A stretch of DNA of 64,000 nucleotides from Dehalococcoidales bacterium. Its GTDB lineage: Bacteria; Chloroflexota; Dehalococcoidia; Dehalococcoidales; UBA2162. Positions 44,276 to 52,395 of this stretch are shown here, in pieces. Position numbers and translations under genes: made by a program. The stretch covers positions 62,001 through 126,000 of the forward strand of contig JAUYHA010000177.1 in NCBI GenBank assembly GCA_030690265.1, in the 5' to 3' direction. Below the pieces are notes generated by a model. That model did not search any database, was not told where the DNA came from, and saw only the letters and a list, made by a program, of their open reading frames with translations. Position 1 is the stretch's first letter, and the number at the start of each line of letters is the position of its first letter.

Positions 44276-45422
44276 TTTTAGCCCTCCCCAGTATTGTACC
44301 GTTGGGGTCTGTCATAATGCACTCCGTATTCAGCTTGCCGGCAACGTGCTCCCGGCATTTCACACTCGCCAGGCGGCAAAGCTCGTCACAAAATCTTTCC
44401 ATATATTCAGGCGGCATCATTTTACGAAAGTGGTTGGCGGTAATCGCTTTCTCCAGGACTTTCATCGTTTCCTGCGGTGTTTCACACTCCTCTGCCACTT
44501 TGACCATAGACCCGATGTCTACCAGGGAATCGCTAACATTGGTGTACATATGCCCGTTAGCCAGCTTGCTTATTTTTCCTATCATTCCCCAGACAATCAC
44601 GTCTGTCAGTCCCAGCCTGGCACATTCTTTAAGGGAAAAGCCGATAAAATCACCCGCTTGAATATAGCTCTCTTCCGGCAGTTTCAACTCTGCCTGAGCA
44701 AATTTCTCGCTTCGTCTTCCCGTGGTAAGCACGGCAGTATTCAGACCGCAGGCTGCCGCAACTTTTAACCCTTGAGAAATGCAGGCAGTGTAAGCGCTGA
44801 TGGAGTAAGGAATAACGATGCCGCTGGTGCCCAGGATTGAAATGCCGCCGATGATGCCCAGGCGGGAGTTTAACGTTCTTCTGGCCAGTTTTTTACCTTC
44901 GGGCACCGAGATTACCACCTGTAATCCCCGGCCGTTCATTCTACCTTCGGCGGAGCTGATAACAGCGCTGGCAATCATCCGCTTTGGCATCGGATTTATT
45001 GCCGGAGAACCGACAGGCACTTCCAGCCCCGGCTTGGTAACCGTACCCACTCCCTCTCCTCCGCAGATTTCCAGTCCGGATGCCTCCTTCAAACGCACCG
45101 TGGCAAATATTTCAGCGCCGTCGGTTATGTCCGGGTCATCCCCTGCATCCTTGATTACCGAGCAGGTTGCCCGCTCCGGGTCAAAAGAGCAGTCCTTTAT
45201 CTGAAAATCCGCCTGCTTTCCCCCGGGCAGTTCGATTCTAACCTGCTCAACTCTGCACTGTTCCAGCAAAGAAATGGTGGCAGCCTTTGCCGCTGCCGCA
45301 GCACAGGCACCGGTAGTGTACCCGTATCTTAAAGATTGATTTTTCTGCTTTCCAGGCATCGTACAACAGCTCATCAGAGACGGCATACCCTTATCAAATC
45401 CACGCCGTCCATCGATTACCAA
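44265..45422 (-). CDS. cbiD: Cobalt-precorrin-5B C1-methyltransferase
   Basis: Up to 385 residues from TTG 45422; ATG 45386, 45374 or 45359 are alternatives, and none has a convincing ribosome site. The homologous core starts at about residue 30 (LRYGYTTGACAAAAAKAA). GTVTKPGLEVPVGSPAINP and LGTSGIVIPYS are CbiD hallmarks. The enzyme is specific to the oxygen-independent route, so it defines the pathway as anaerobic. Follows cbtA closely. Confidence 0.94.
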   Translation of the reverse strand: MVIDGRRGFDKGMPSLMSCCTMPGKQKNQSLRYGYTTGACAAAAAKAATISLLEQCRVEQVRIELPGGKQADFQIKDCSFDPERATCSVIKDAGDDPDITDGAEIFATVRLKEASGLEICGGEGVGTVTKPGLEVPVGSPAINPMPKRMIASAVISSAEGRMNGRGLQVVISVPEGKKLARRTLNSRLGIIGGISILGTSGIVIPYSISAYTACISQGLKVAAACGLNTAVLTTGRRSEKFAQAELKLPEESYIQAGDFIGFSLKECARLGLTDVIVWGMIGKISKLANGHMYTNVSDSLVDIGSMVKVAEECETPQETMKVLEKAITANHFRKMMPPEYMERFCDELCRLASVKCREHVAGKLNTECIMTDPNGTILGRAKIAG

Positions 45423-45438
45423 AGTCTTATAAAATGGG

Positions 45439-46146
45439 TTAAACTGCTTTTCTCAGCATTTCCTGCGGAGCAATTCTCTTCAATAAAATAGCCGAAACCC
45501 CGCCCAGAACCAGCCAGAAGAGTGCATGCCCGGAGAGAGAAAGAATGCGGAAGTTCCGGATAAGGTCAGACGGAACGGAACTGGCTTCAGAGGTATCCGG
45601 CATCAGGATAAAGAGCAGGATAACCAGAACTCCGTATAGCCCGGCCGTTATTCCCAGACGCCATTGAGCGGATAGTATATCTCCCCAGCGGCGTCCTATC
45701 AGCCAGTGAGTGATTCCAGCCGTCAACACCGCCAGAGCTGAAAAAGCGATAAAACTAATCTGTGCCATTTGCCGGAAATACATGGTATCAGGGTTTCCCA
45801 CACCGGGAGGATTAGCCGGATATTTCAAAAAGGGCAGAAGAGCGACCGCCCAGAATAATATTCCGGCAAGAATGACCGCCCTGGTATTAAGCCCGCGGCC
45901 GGGCAAACGGCGGTTTAGAGCGAATAAAACCAGTGCAAAGACGGCACCTATTGCCAGACCGTAAAGACCGCTGCCTATAATTAGCATACCTCTTTGGGCG
46001 GCACGGGATACAACCTCGCTACCCTCTTCCGTCTCCAGGGCTATCGCCTGGTCTATAATCGGTTCGGTAAAAAAGAAATGAAACAGCCCCATTGCCAGAC
46101 CAGCCACCAGTCCGGCGACAAGAGCCGCCTTTAGTGCTGAACTCAT
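45439..46146 (-). CDS. cbtA: Predicted cobalt transporter subunit CbtA
   Basis: 235 residues, about five to six transmembrane helices. GLFHFFFTEPIIDQAI and the second-half HWLIGRRW are typical of CbtA. It pairs with CbtB. It supplies cobalt for the chelatase domain of CbiXC. Confidence 0.9.
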   Translation of the reverse strand: MSSALKAALVAGLVAGLAMGLFHFFFTEPIIDQAIALETEEGSEVVSRAAQRGMLIIGSGLYGLAIGAVFALVLFALNRRLPGRGLNTRAVILAGILFWAVALLPFLKYPANPPGVGNPDTMYFRQMAQISFIAFSALAVLTAGITHWLIGRRWGDILSAQWRLGITAGLYGVLVILLFILMPDTSEASSVPSDLIRNFRILSLSGHALFWLVLGGVSAILLKRIAPQEMLRKAV

Positions 46147-46198
46147 ATTGCGCCTCCCGAGAAATTGGTTGCAATATTCTTTGCAGATAATTATTTAT

Positions 46199-46411
46199 CT
46201 AGTGGCAGGCAAAGCCGGCGGCATGGCGCACATCGTGGAACAGTTCGTGAAGATAGTTCATCTGGTAAGCGGCTTGTCCCGTGAAAAGGCTAAGAGTTTG
46301 ACCCTGGTCCAGCCCGATCAGAAACAGTCCGGCGAAGGCCACCAGCAGAATAGCCCAGTATTTCAGGGGGATGAGAACAAGAGTATCTTTTGCTATTGCT
46401 ATCGAATTCAT
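46199..46411 (-). CDS. cbtB: Predicted cobalt transporter subunit CbtB
   Basis: 70 residues, one transmembrane helix (YWAILLVAFAGLFLIGLDQG) and a His-rich tail (MNYLHELFHDVRHAAGFACH) that would hold the metal. This is the CbtB signature. It lies between cbiXC and cbtA; the cbtB-cbtA pair is commonly under B12 control. Confidence 0.92.
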   Translation of the reverse strand: MNSIAIAKDTLVLIPLKYWAILLVAFAGLFLIGLDQGQTLSLFTGQAAYQMNYLHELFHDVRHAAGFACH

Positions 46412-46422
46412 TGCTTTCCTCC

Positions 46423-47481
46423 TTATTGATTTTGGTTAATGACTACCTGACTCGCTGATTTTCTCTGTTTGTCGTAAATACCGATAAGAGCGTTAACCGT
46501 TGTGGCTGCCAGAGCGCTGCCGCCGCGTGTTCCTTCGATTGTGATATAAGGGACTGAGCGTGAGACAAGTTCAGCTTTCGATTCAGCTGCCCGAACGAAG
46601 CCGACCGGCATTCCGATTACCAGTGCAGGCTCAATGCCCCCGTTATCTACCATATCCAGCAGGGCAAACAGGGCGGTAGGTGCATTCCCGATAGCAATAA
46701 TGGCACCGTTCAGCTTTGTTCCCAGGTCGTAAATCGCCTGAGCCGTCCGCGTGACTTTCCCTTCTCTTTTAGAGCTCGCCACGTCAAGCGAGCAAATAAC
46801 CGGGCAACCACAGGTGTCAAGAAATCTGCGGCTGATACCGCTCGCCACCATCCTGACATCGGTAAAAATGGGACTGCCCCGGTCAATAGCTGCCACAGCG
46901 CTTGATATTGCCGACGGGCTGAATTTAACCAGGCGGGCTATCTGGACATCTCCACAGGTATGCACAATGCGCTTTACAACAGTCAATTCTTCCGGTGACA
47001 GTGCCGGTAAAGGAGGCAAAATTTGCCTGATAATCTCCATACTCAGCGGTTCGATTTCTTCGGGCCGCAGGGATGGCCGTGACTTCAGAGCAATATCGGG
47101 GCAAATCCGGGTAATGCGCCTGGCCATCAGTTCGACAAAAGATTCATCCAGCCCGAGGTTATCAGCCAGAGCAAAGCTCACCTCCGGATGAATAGCATTG
47201 AGTCTGGTGATAATCTCCGGAATACCTTCCATAACATGCCTGCCAGGAAAAAGAAAATACGGGGCGATGGTAATATTATTTACCCCTTTCTCTATTAAAG
47301 ATTCGGCGGCCTCTTCAAGGTCGGGATGGTTAAACTGCATTGCCCCACCGACAATCTCCACATCTGGCGATAGCAGAACCTTTAATCCTCTGGAGATTCT
47401 TTCCAGAGCATCATTCACTGCCTGAGCGCCGAGCTCACCGCGGCTCCCGTGAGCTAAGACAATAACCCCATTTCGTTCCAT
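46423..47481 (-). CDS. cbiXC: Fused sirohydrochlorin cobaltochelatase (CbiX) and precorrin-8X methylmutase (CbiC)
   Basis: 352 residues. CbiX part about 1-125: GVIVLAHGSRGELG carries the metal-binding His, NITIAPYFLFPGRHVMEGIP has the second. CbiC part about 145-345: VHTCGDVQIARLVKFSP, FTDVRMVASGI and IGMPVGFVRAAESKAEL, with the catalytic His in IVHTCGD. One chain therefore joins the first cobalt insertion and the last ring step. First gene of the operon. No ribosome site; a TATATT lies five bases from the ATG, so the mRNA may be leaderless. Confidence 0.95.
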   Translation of the reverse strand: MERNGVIVLAHGSRGELGAQAVNDALERISRGLKVLLSPDVEIVGGAMQFNHPDLEEAAESLIEKGVNNITIAPYFLFPGRHVMEGIPEIITRLNAIHPEVSFALADNLGLDESFVELMARRITRICPDIALKSRPSLRPEEIEPLSMEIIRQILPPLPALSPEELTVVKRIVHTCGDVQIARLVKFSPSAISSAVAAIDRGSPIFTDVRMVASGISRRFLDTCGCPVICSLDVASSKREGKVTRTAQAIYDLGTKLNGAIIAIGNAPTALFALLDMVDNGGIEPALVIGMPVGFVRAAESKAELVSRSVPYITIEGTRGGSALAATTVNALIGIYDKQRKSASQVVINQNQ

Positions 47482-47482
47482 A

Positions 47483-47516
47483 TCAAATATACTTGAGAAA
47501 AAACAAATATAGTTGA
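47483..47516 (-). promoter_or_regulatory. Twin palindromic operator at the corrin operon start
   Basis: TCAAATATACTTGA (47483-47496) and ACAAATATAGTTGA (47503-47516), each nearly self-complementary, 20 bases apart. As a whole, TATCAAATATACTTG and CAAATATAGTTGATA also form a 13-of-15 inverted repeat. They cover the -10 region of cbiXC and end two bases from its ATG. The upstream winged-helix gene product is the obvious candidate to bind here. Confidence 0.55.
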
Positions 47517-47657
47517 TATTATAGGTGGTAAAAACACAGGTGTCAATAGCTAAGTGTGAAAGGGTTGCTTAATAATTGCTCAAAAAATCTTATATATTGC
47601 TTAGGGACTGTGTCCCTCGCAATGACATTGGTAACGCTCTCAAATGAAACAAGAAAA

Positions 47658-48452
47658 TCAGCGGGACAGGGATATATCTATAACTTGATATGCCACGCTT
47701 TCGTCCTGCATCCTCTTACTCAAACCGGGCATGGCATCAGCCGAACAGACAATCAGGAAAGGCAGACCACAATGGGATGCTTCGATGGCAGCTTCTGCTA
47801 CGCCATAAAAATATTGCGGGTCGATACCCAGGCGCCGCAAAGCAATAAGGGCTTCAATACCTATGGCGCCAATCTGGGCGCGGTTGAATTGCTCCACATA
47901 AAATTGCAATTCCTTTAAATCGGCCTGTTTCGAGCCGCCCTTATCAATACCGGGAACCTGCAAGATAGTGACACTTCCTCTGGGATTGTCTATCAGTCCT
48001 TCGATATTGGTAATATCAACATCATCGCCCTGTTTTGCCGCGGATACTGCAATGCCCCTGGCGCCAGTTTCTGTATTGGGAGTGGCGAATAGCAAGCCAT
48101 CTTTCATTCTCAATCCAACCGTCTGACCCTCGGACAGGTCAGATTCGGCTACTGCCGCACAAACGGTGATGTTGGTTACTGCCCTGGCGGCAATAGAAAT
48201 GTACTCGTTCAGCTCTCTGAGTTGCTTCAAAACCCAGTTGACCCCTCCGGCGCTGACCCGATAACCGGAACGGTCGGTAACAATCAGCATCCCGTCTTCC
48301 TGCAGCTGCCGGAAATATTCGGATACCGCTTGAGGCGTGATTCCCAGCTTTCGGGCAATGCTCCTCTGGAGCACGTTGGGCCCGGAAGCGGCAACCTCCA
48401 CCAGTATCTGGAAACGGCTGGCAGAACTTTTGCTCTGCAATATCTCAATCAT
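47658..48452 (-). CDS. Winged-helix regulator of the corrin operon (DUF7839-like)
   Basis: 264 residues. N-terminal winged helix-turn-helix (about 12-65: NVLQRSIARKLGITPQAVSEYFRQL) and a larger C-terminal effector-like domain (about 75-260) with GLRMKDGLLFATPNTETGARG and PGIDKGGSKQADLKEL. The architecture is known from archaea and some anaerobic bacteria, where such genes neighbour cobalamin genes. It is probably a repressor of the cbi operon; a corrin or cobalt effector is inference. Directly upstream of cbiXC, with the operator between them. Confidence 0.75.
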   Translation of the reverse strand: MIEILQSKSSASRFQILVEVAASGPNVLQRSIARKLGITPQAVSEYFRQLQEDGMLIVTDRSGYRVSAGGVNWVLKQLRELNEYISIAARAVTNITVCAAVAESDLSEGQTVGLRMKDGLLFATPNTETGARGIAVSAAKQGDDVDITNIEGLIDNPRGSVTILQVPGIDKGGSKQADLKELQFYVEQFNRAQIGAIGIEALIALRRLGIDPQYFYGVAEAAIEASHCGLPFLIVCSADAMPGLSKRMQDESVAYQVIDISLSR

Positions 48453-48540
48453 TTTTTATCCGTGATTCAATGAGGTAACTTGACTGAAAACAATTATTAC
48501 ATAAATCCGCTTAAATGAGAAATAGGTTTGCTCTCTCTAT

Positions 48541-48664
48541 CCGGCTCAGGGCCCGGAAAAGGCTTTCCCGCAGCCCTGGGTGCGTTGTCCTTTTCATCAG
48601 GATTGGGTGGGGTTTCTAGTTGATACACGCCACACCGGGCTCCGAGACGCAGGTTGACAGCCAG
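48541..48664 (-). ncRNA. Candidate structured leader RNA
   Basis: Closed multi-branch fold on the minus strand: CTGGCT/AGCCGG (48659-48664 with 48541-48546), TGCGT/ACGCA (48647-48651 with 48581-48585) enclosing two hairpins (GGTG/CACC at 48606-48609 and 48633-48636; TCCT/AGGA at 48588-48591 and 48599-48602), and a long hairpin AGGGC/GCCCT (48548-48552 and 48573-48577) with inner GGAAA/TTTCC. The closing stem holds a G.U pair on the minus strand but a C.A mismatch on the plus strand, favouring minus transcription towards the regulator. I could not match it to a known riboswitch; only GAGCCGGATA recalls the B12 box. Confidence 0.35.
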
Positions 48665-48757
48665 TTACCGTCATCGTATTATTTATGACAAAAGTAGGCG
48701 GGCAGGATACCTCATTGCTGATTGAAGCTTTCTCTACCCCCCAAAAAAGGAATAGAC

Positions 48758-49636
48758 ATGATAAGTTTTGAGTATTATGCACCCCGTTCATTAGAGGAAG
48801 CTCTTTCCTTGCTTGACAGATGGAGAGGGGAAGCGAAGGTACTGGCAGGAGGAACGGACCTGACAGTACAAATGAAAGACGGGCGTATCCATCCCAATGT
48901 ACTCATCGATGCCAAGAATGTTCCCGAGCTAAACCGTCTGGAATGGAGCGATAGCCGGGTTCTTCATATCGGAGCTGCCGTACCCCTTAGCAAGGTAGTT
49001 GACTTCCCTCCGGTTGTGGAAAGATTCGGTATCCTGCACCAGGCTTGTTCGCTCATCGGCTCAATACAGATAAGAAACCGGGGGACGGTAGGCGGCAACA
49101 TCTGTAATGCCGCCCCATCCGCCGATGCGGCACCTCCCCTTCTCTGCCTGGAAGCCCAGGCGGTTGTGGCTCACTCTGGCGGGACCCGTATCGTACCGCT
49201 GGAAAGCTTTTTTCAAGGGCCAGGCCAAACTGCTCTTGCCAGTAACGAGCTTCTGGTAGAAATTGAGGTTTCTCTGCCGCCGGCTCTTTCGGCAGGATGC
49301 TATCTCCGGCACACCCCCAGAGAAGAGATGGATATCGCCGTGGCCGGCGTGGCTTCTTTTTTAGTTTTAACTCCCGAAGGGGACTGGTGCCAGGGGGCAA
49401 GAATTGCCCTGGGCGCGGTGGCTCCAACGCCGATAAGGGTACCCCAGGTCGAGGCTTTCCTGGTCGGCAAAACCCTGAGCGAGGGCATAATTGCCGAAGC
49501 AGCCGAACAAGCGGCGGCGGCGGCTAGCCCTATCTCTGACTTGCGAGCTTCAGCTGAATATCGCCGAGAGCTGGTGAAAGTTCTAACCCGAAGGACTATC
49601 CAGAAAGCCCGGGAGGCTCTAGGCTCTAAAGTTTAA
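48758..49636 (+). CDS. Molybdenum hydroxylase FAD subunit (CoxM/XdhB type)
   Basis: 292 residues from ATG 48758 (AAAGGAATAG upstream; an earlier in-frame start lies in non-coding sequence). FAD-binding motifs AGGTDLTVQMK and RNRGTVGGNICNAAPSADA are intact, followed by the CO_deh_flav_C domain. It accepts electrons from the 2Fe-2S subunit. First of five genes on this strand. Confidence 0.93.
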   Translation: MISFEYYAPRSLEEALSLLDRWRGEAKVLAGGTDLTVQMKDGRIHPNVLIDAKNVPELNRLEWSDSRVLHIGAAVPLSKVVDFPPVVERFGILHQACSLIGSIQIRNRGTVGGNICNAAPSADAAPPLLCLEAQAVVAHSGGTRIVPLESFFQGPGQTALASNELLVEIEVSLPPALSAGCYLRHTPREEMDIAVAGVASFLVLTPEGDWCQGARIALGAVAPTPIRVPQVEAFLVGKTLSEGIIAEAAEQAAAAASPISDLRASAEYRRELVKVLTRRTIQKAREALGSKV

Positions 49637-49666
49637 TTAAGAGTTTAATTATAGGAAGTAAATGCA

Positions 49667-50128
49667 ATGGGAAAAGTTATAAGACTCACGATAAACGGGC
49701 AAGAACAGGAAATTACGGTGGAACCGCGACAGACCCTTCTTGAGACCATCCGTGACGGCTTTGGCTTAACCGGGGCTAAAGAGGGGTGTGGCAATGGCAA
49801 CTGCGGAAGCTGCACCGTTTTGCTTGATGGGAGAGCGGTTAACTCCTGCCTGGTCTTCGCCGTCGAAGCCGACGGACGAGACATTACGACCATAGAGGGA
49901 TTACGTCAGGGAGAGGAGCTTCATCCTCTTCAGCAGGCTTTCCTGGCCGAAGGCGCGGCGCAGTGCGGCTTCTGTACTCCCGGAGTTATCCTTGCGGCTA
50001 AGGCTTTCCTGGATTCCAATCCCAAACCCACCGAAGCTCAGGTGAGGCAGGCGATTGCCGGTAACCTGTGCCGCTGCACTGGTTATGACAAAATCGTGCG
50101 GGCTGTTTTGAGAGCGGCCGCCGCTTGA
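49667..50128 (+). CDS. Molybdenum hydroxylase [2Fe-2S] subunit (CoxS/XdhC-small type)
   Basis: 153 residues. Plant-type cluster ligands GCGNGNCGSCTVLLDG and the second cluster GFCTPGVI...CRCTGYDKIV (in two parts). Standard length and order. 30 bases after the FAD subunit, 13 before the large subunit. Confidence 0.96.
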   Translation: MGKVIRLTINGQEQEITVEPRQTLLETIRDGFGLTGAKEGCGNGNCGSCTVLLDGRAVNSCLVFAVEADGRDITTIEGLRQGEELHPLQQAFLAEGAAQCGFCTPGVILAAKAFLDSNPKPTEAQVRQAIAGNLCRCTGYDKIVRAVLRAAAA

Positions 50129-50141
50129 AAGGGAGGCATTT

Positions 50142-52388
50142 ATGTCTGAATATGCTGTTTTAGGCAAGCGTCTGCCTCGACCAGATGCCCTGGACAAGGT
50201 GACGGGGAGGGCTGTTTTCAGCGCTGATGTTACCCTTCCCGGCATGCTCCACGGTGCGGTGCTGCGCAGCCCCTACGCCCACGCCCGGGTTCATCGCCTG
50301 GATGTATCCAGGGCGAAAGCATTGGAAGGGGTGATAGCCGTTATCACAGCGGCTGACGTGCCCGGACAGAAGAATGAAAAAAGGCAGTATTCTCCGTCAA
50401 CCCCCAACCTGGTAAGGGACAGGGCATTTTTCGCCGGGCAGCCGGTGGCCGCGGTAGCCGCGATAAATCCCCATATCGCTGAAGAAGCCCTGGGGCTGAT
50501 TGAAGTTGATTACGAAGAGTTGCCGCCGCTTTTAGATGCTTTAGAGGCGATGAAAACGGACGCTACGCCAATTCACCCCGGTCTTTATACGAATGTTACC
50601 GACACCAGCAGAAAGGACCAGGTGATGTCGCCGAGCAACATCGCCTGGCATTTGACCTGGGGGCGCGGCGATGTCGCCGCCGGTTTTAAAGAAGCGGATA
50701 TTGTCCTGGAGAATACCTTCCGCACCCAAACGGTCCATCAGGGCTATCTCGAACCCCGGGCGGCGGTGGCTAGTGTCGACCTTAAAGGCAAAGTAACCAT
50801 ATGGACTGACAATCAGGGAATCTTCAGCGCCAGGGAACTGTGTGCCCGCTTCCTTGACCTTCCCCTAACCCGGGTAAAGGTGATGCCCGTGGAGGTCGGT
50901 GGAGCGTTTGGTGGCAAGTCAGGTCAACAGCTGTCTCCTATTTGTGCTCTGCTCGCCTTGAAAACCGGCCGCCCGGTGAAGATGGTGATGCCCAGGAAGG
51001 ATGTGTTTACCGCTACCGTCCCGGCACCGGCAACGTCGATTACCATTAAGGCAGGGGTGACCAGAGAGGGGCGCCTTACGGCGGTGTCGGCTACCCTGGT
51101 CTATGACAATGGCGCCTTTCCCTCAGAACAGCCGAAGCCTTTCATGGGTGGGACGGCGTTTAATCCTTACCGTATCCCTCATCTGAAAGTCGAGGGCTAT
51201 GATGTGGTTACCAATAAGGCACCCTCCGGGTCCTACCGGGCTCCGTCAGCCCCCCAGGCGGCATTCGCGATGGAATCCCAAATGGATTTGCTGGCGCGAG
51301 CTCTAGGGATGGACCCTTTAGAGCTCCGGTTGAGGAATGTCGCTGTGGAGGGCGACCCTATGCCTCACGGAGCTCCTTTTGCCAAGATTGGTTTCAGGGA
51401 AACGCTGGAGAAAATGAGGCAATATCTGGCGCTGCGGGGTAGCTTGAAGGGGGAGAATCAGGGGAGAGGTGTCGCCTGTGGTTACTGGGGTGGGGGTGGA
51501 GGTACTTTTGTCGCCAATGTCAACCTGAATGCCGACGGGTCGGTAGTTCTGGTCGTCGGTAACACTGACCTTACCGGATGCCGCACCAGCTTCGCCCAGA
51601 TGGTTGCCGAGGAATTTGGCATCCCGTTTGAAAAGGTAATCGTGGTGGCTGGGGATACCGATACCGTTCCCTTTGCCGACAACTCAACGGGGAGCCGGCA
51701 AACCCGTCAAATGGGGACCGCCGTCTCCCGTGCCTGTGCCGATGCCAAAGAACAGCTAATGCGACAGGCAGCTGCTCAACTGGGCGCCGAGCCGCCTGAT
51801 TTGGAGTTCGCTGGCGGCGGCATCCGGATAAAAAATATGCCGGAGAAGTTTGTCTCTTTGGACGACTTAGCCCGGCAGAGCCTGAGTTCCGCCGGGGATG
51901 GACCGATAACGGGCCGGGGTGCAGTGACACGAACCCGACCGGGGAATGCCTTCGCGGTACAGGCAGCGGAAGTGGAGGTAGACAAAGAGACGGGGAAGGT
52001 TAAAGTAATCTCCTACGTGGCAGCTCAAGATGTTGGTTTAGCCATTAACCCGACTCTGGTGGAAGGTCAAATACAGGGCGCTGTCGCTCAAGGTATTGGC
52101 TGGGCTTTGACTGAGGACTACATTTTCCGTGATGGGACGATGCAGAACGCCAACCTGCTAGACTATCGCCTACCCACTGCGGCTGACCTGCCTTCAATCG
52201 AGACAGTGCTGGTGGAGGTGACTTCTGACACCGGACCCTATGGTCTGCGCCCGGTGGGAGAGCCTCCCATCGTTCCTTCCCTGGCGGCTGTCGCCAATGC
52301 CATTCACAGCGCCGCCGGGGTGAGACTGAAGGAGCTGCCAATGACTCCGGAAGCAATCTTGAGGGCGCTGCAAGCTCAAGAAAAGTAG
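50142..52388 (+). CDS. Molybdenum hydroxylase molybdopterin subunit (CoxL/XdhA type)
   Basis: 748 residues. N-terminal Ald_Xan_dh_C a/b hammerhead (RPDALDKVTGRAVFSADV), then the molybdopterin domains with VGGAFGGKSGQ, and the catalytic Glu in LRPVGEPPIVPSLAAVANA. The active-site loop is APSGSYRAPSAPQ, not the AYxCSFR of form I CO dehydrogenase, so CO oxidation is unlikely. Purine or other heterocycle or aldehyde oxidation is more probable. Cytosine-dinucleotide cofactor is expected because mocA is in the operon. Confidence 0.94.
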   Translation: MSEYAVLGKRLPRPDALDKVTGRAVFSADVTLPGMLHGAVLRSPYAHARVHRLDVSRAKALEGVIAVITAADVPGQKNEKRQYSPSTPNLVRDRAFFAGQPVAAVAAINPHIAEEALGLIEVDYEELPPLLDALEAMKTDATPIHPGLYTNVTDTSRKDQVMSPSNIAWHLTWGRGDVAAGFKEADIVLENTFRTQTVHQGYLEPRAAVASVDLKGKVTIWTDNQGIFSARELCARFLDLPLTRVKVMPVEVGGAFGGKSGQQLSPICALLALKTGRPVKMVMPRKDVFTATVPAPATSITIKAGVTREGRLTAVSATLVYDNGAFPSEQPKPFMGGTAFNPYRIPHLKVEGYDVVTNKAPSGSYRAPSAPQAAFAMESQMDLLARALGMDPLELRLRNVAVEGDPMPHGAPFAKIGFRETLEKMRQYLALRGSLKGENQGRGVACGYWGGGGGTFVANVNLNADGSVVLVVGNTDLTGCRTSFAQMVAEEFGIPFEKVIVVAGDTDTVPFADNSTGSRQTRQMGTAVSRACADAKEQLMRQAAAQLGAEPPDLEFAGGGIRIKNMPEKFVSLDDLARQSLSSAGDGPITGRGAVTRTRPGNAFAVQAAEVEVDKETGKVKVISYVAAQDVGLAINPTLVEGQIQGAVAQGIGWALTEDYIFRDGTMQNANLLDYRLPTAADLPSIETVLVEVTSDTGPYGLRPVGEPPIVPSLAAVANAIHSAAGVRLKELPMTPEAILRALQAQEK

Positions 52389-52395
52389 AGGGGGA

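Noticed and set aside
51000-51400. CO dehydrogenase (form I) assignment for the large hydroxylase subunit
   Set aside because: The AYxCSFR active-site signature is absent; the loop reads SGSYRAPSAPQ.
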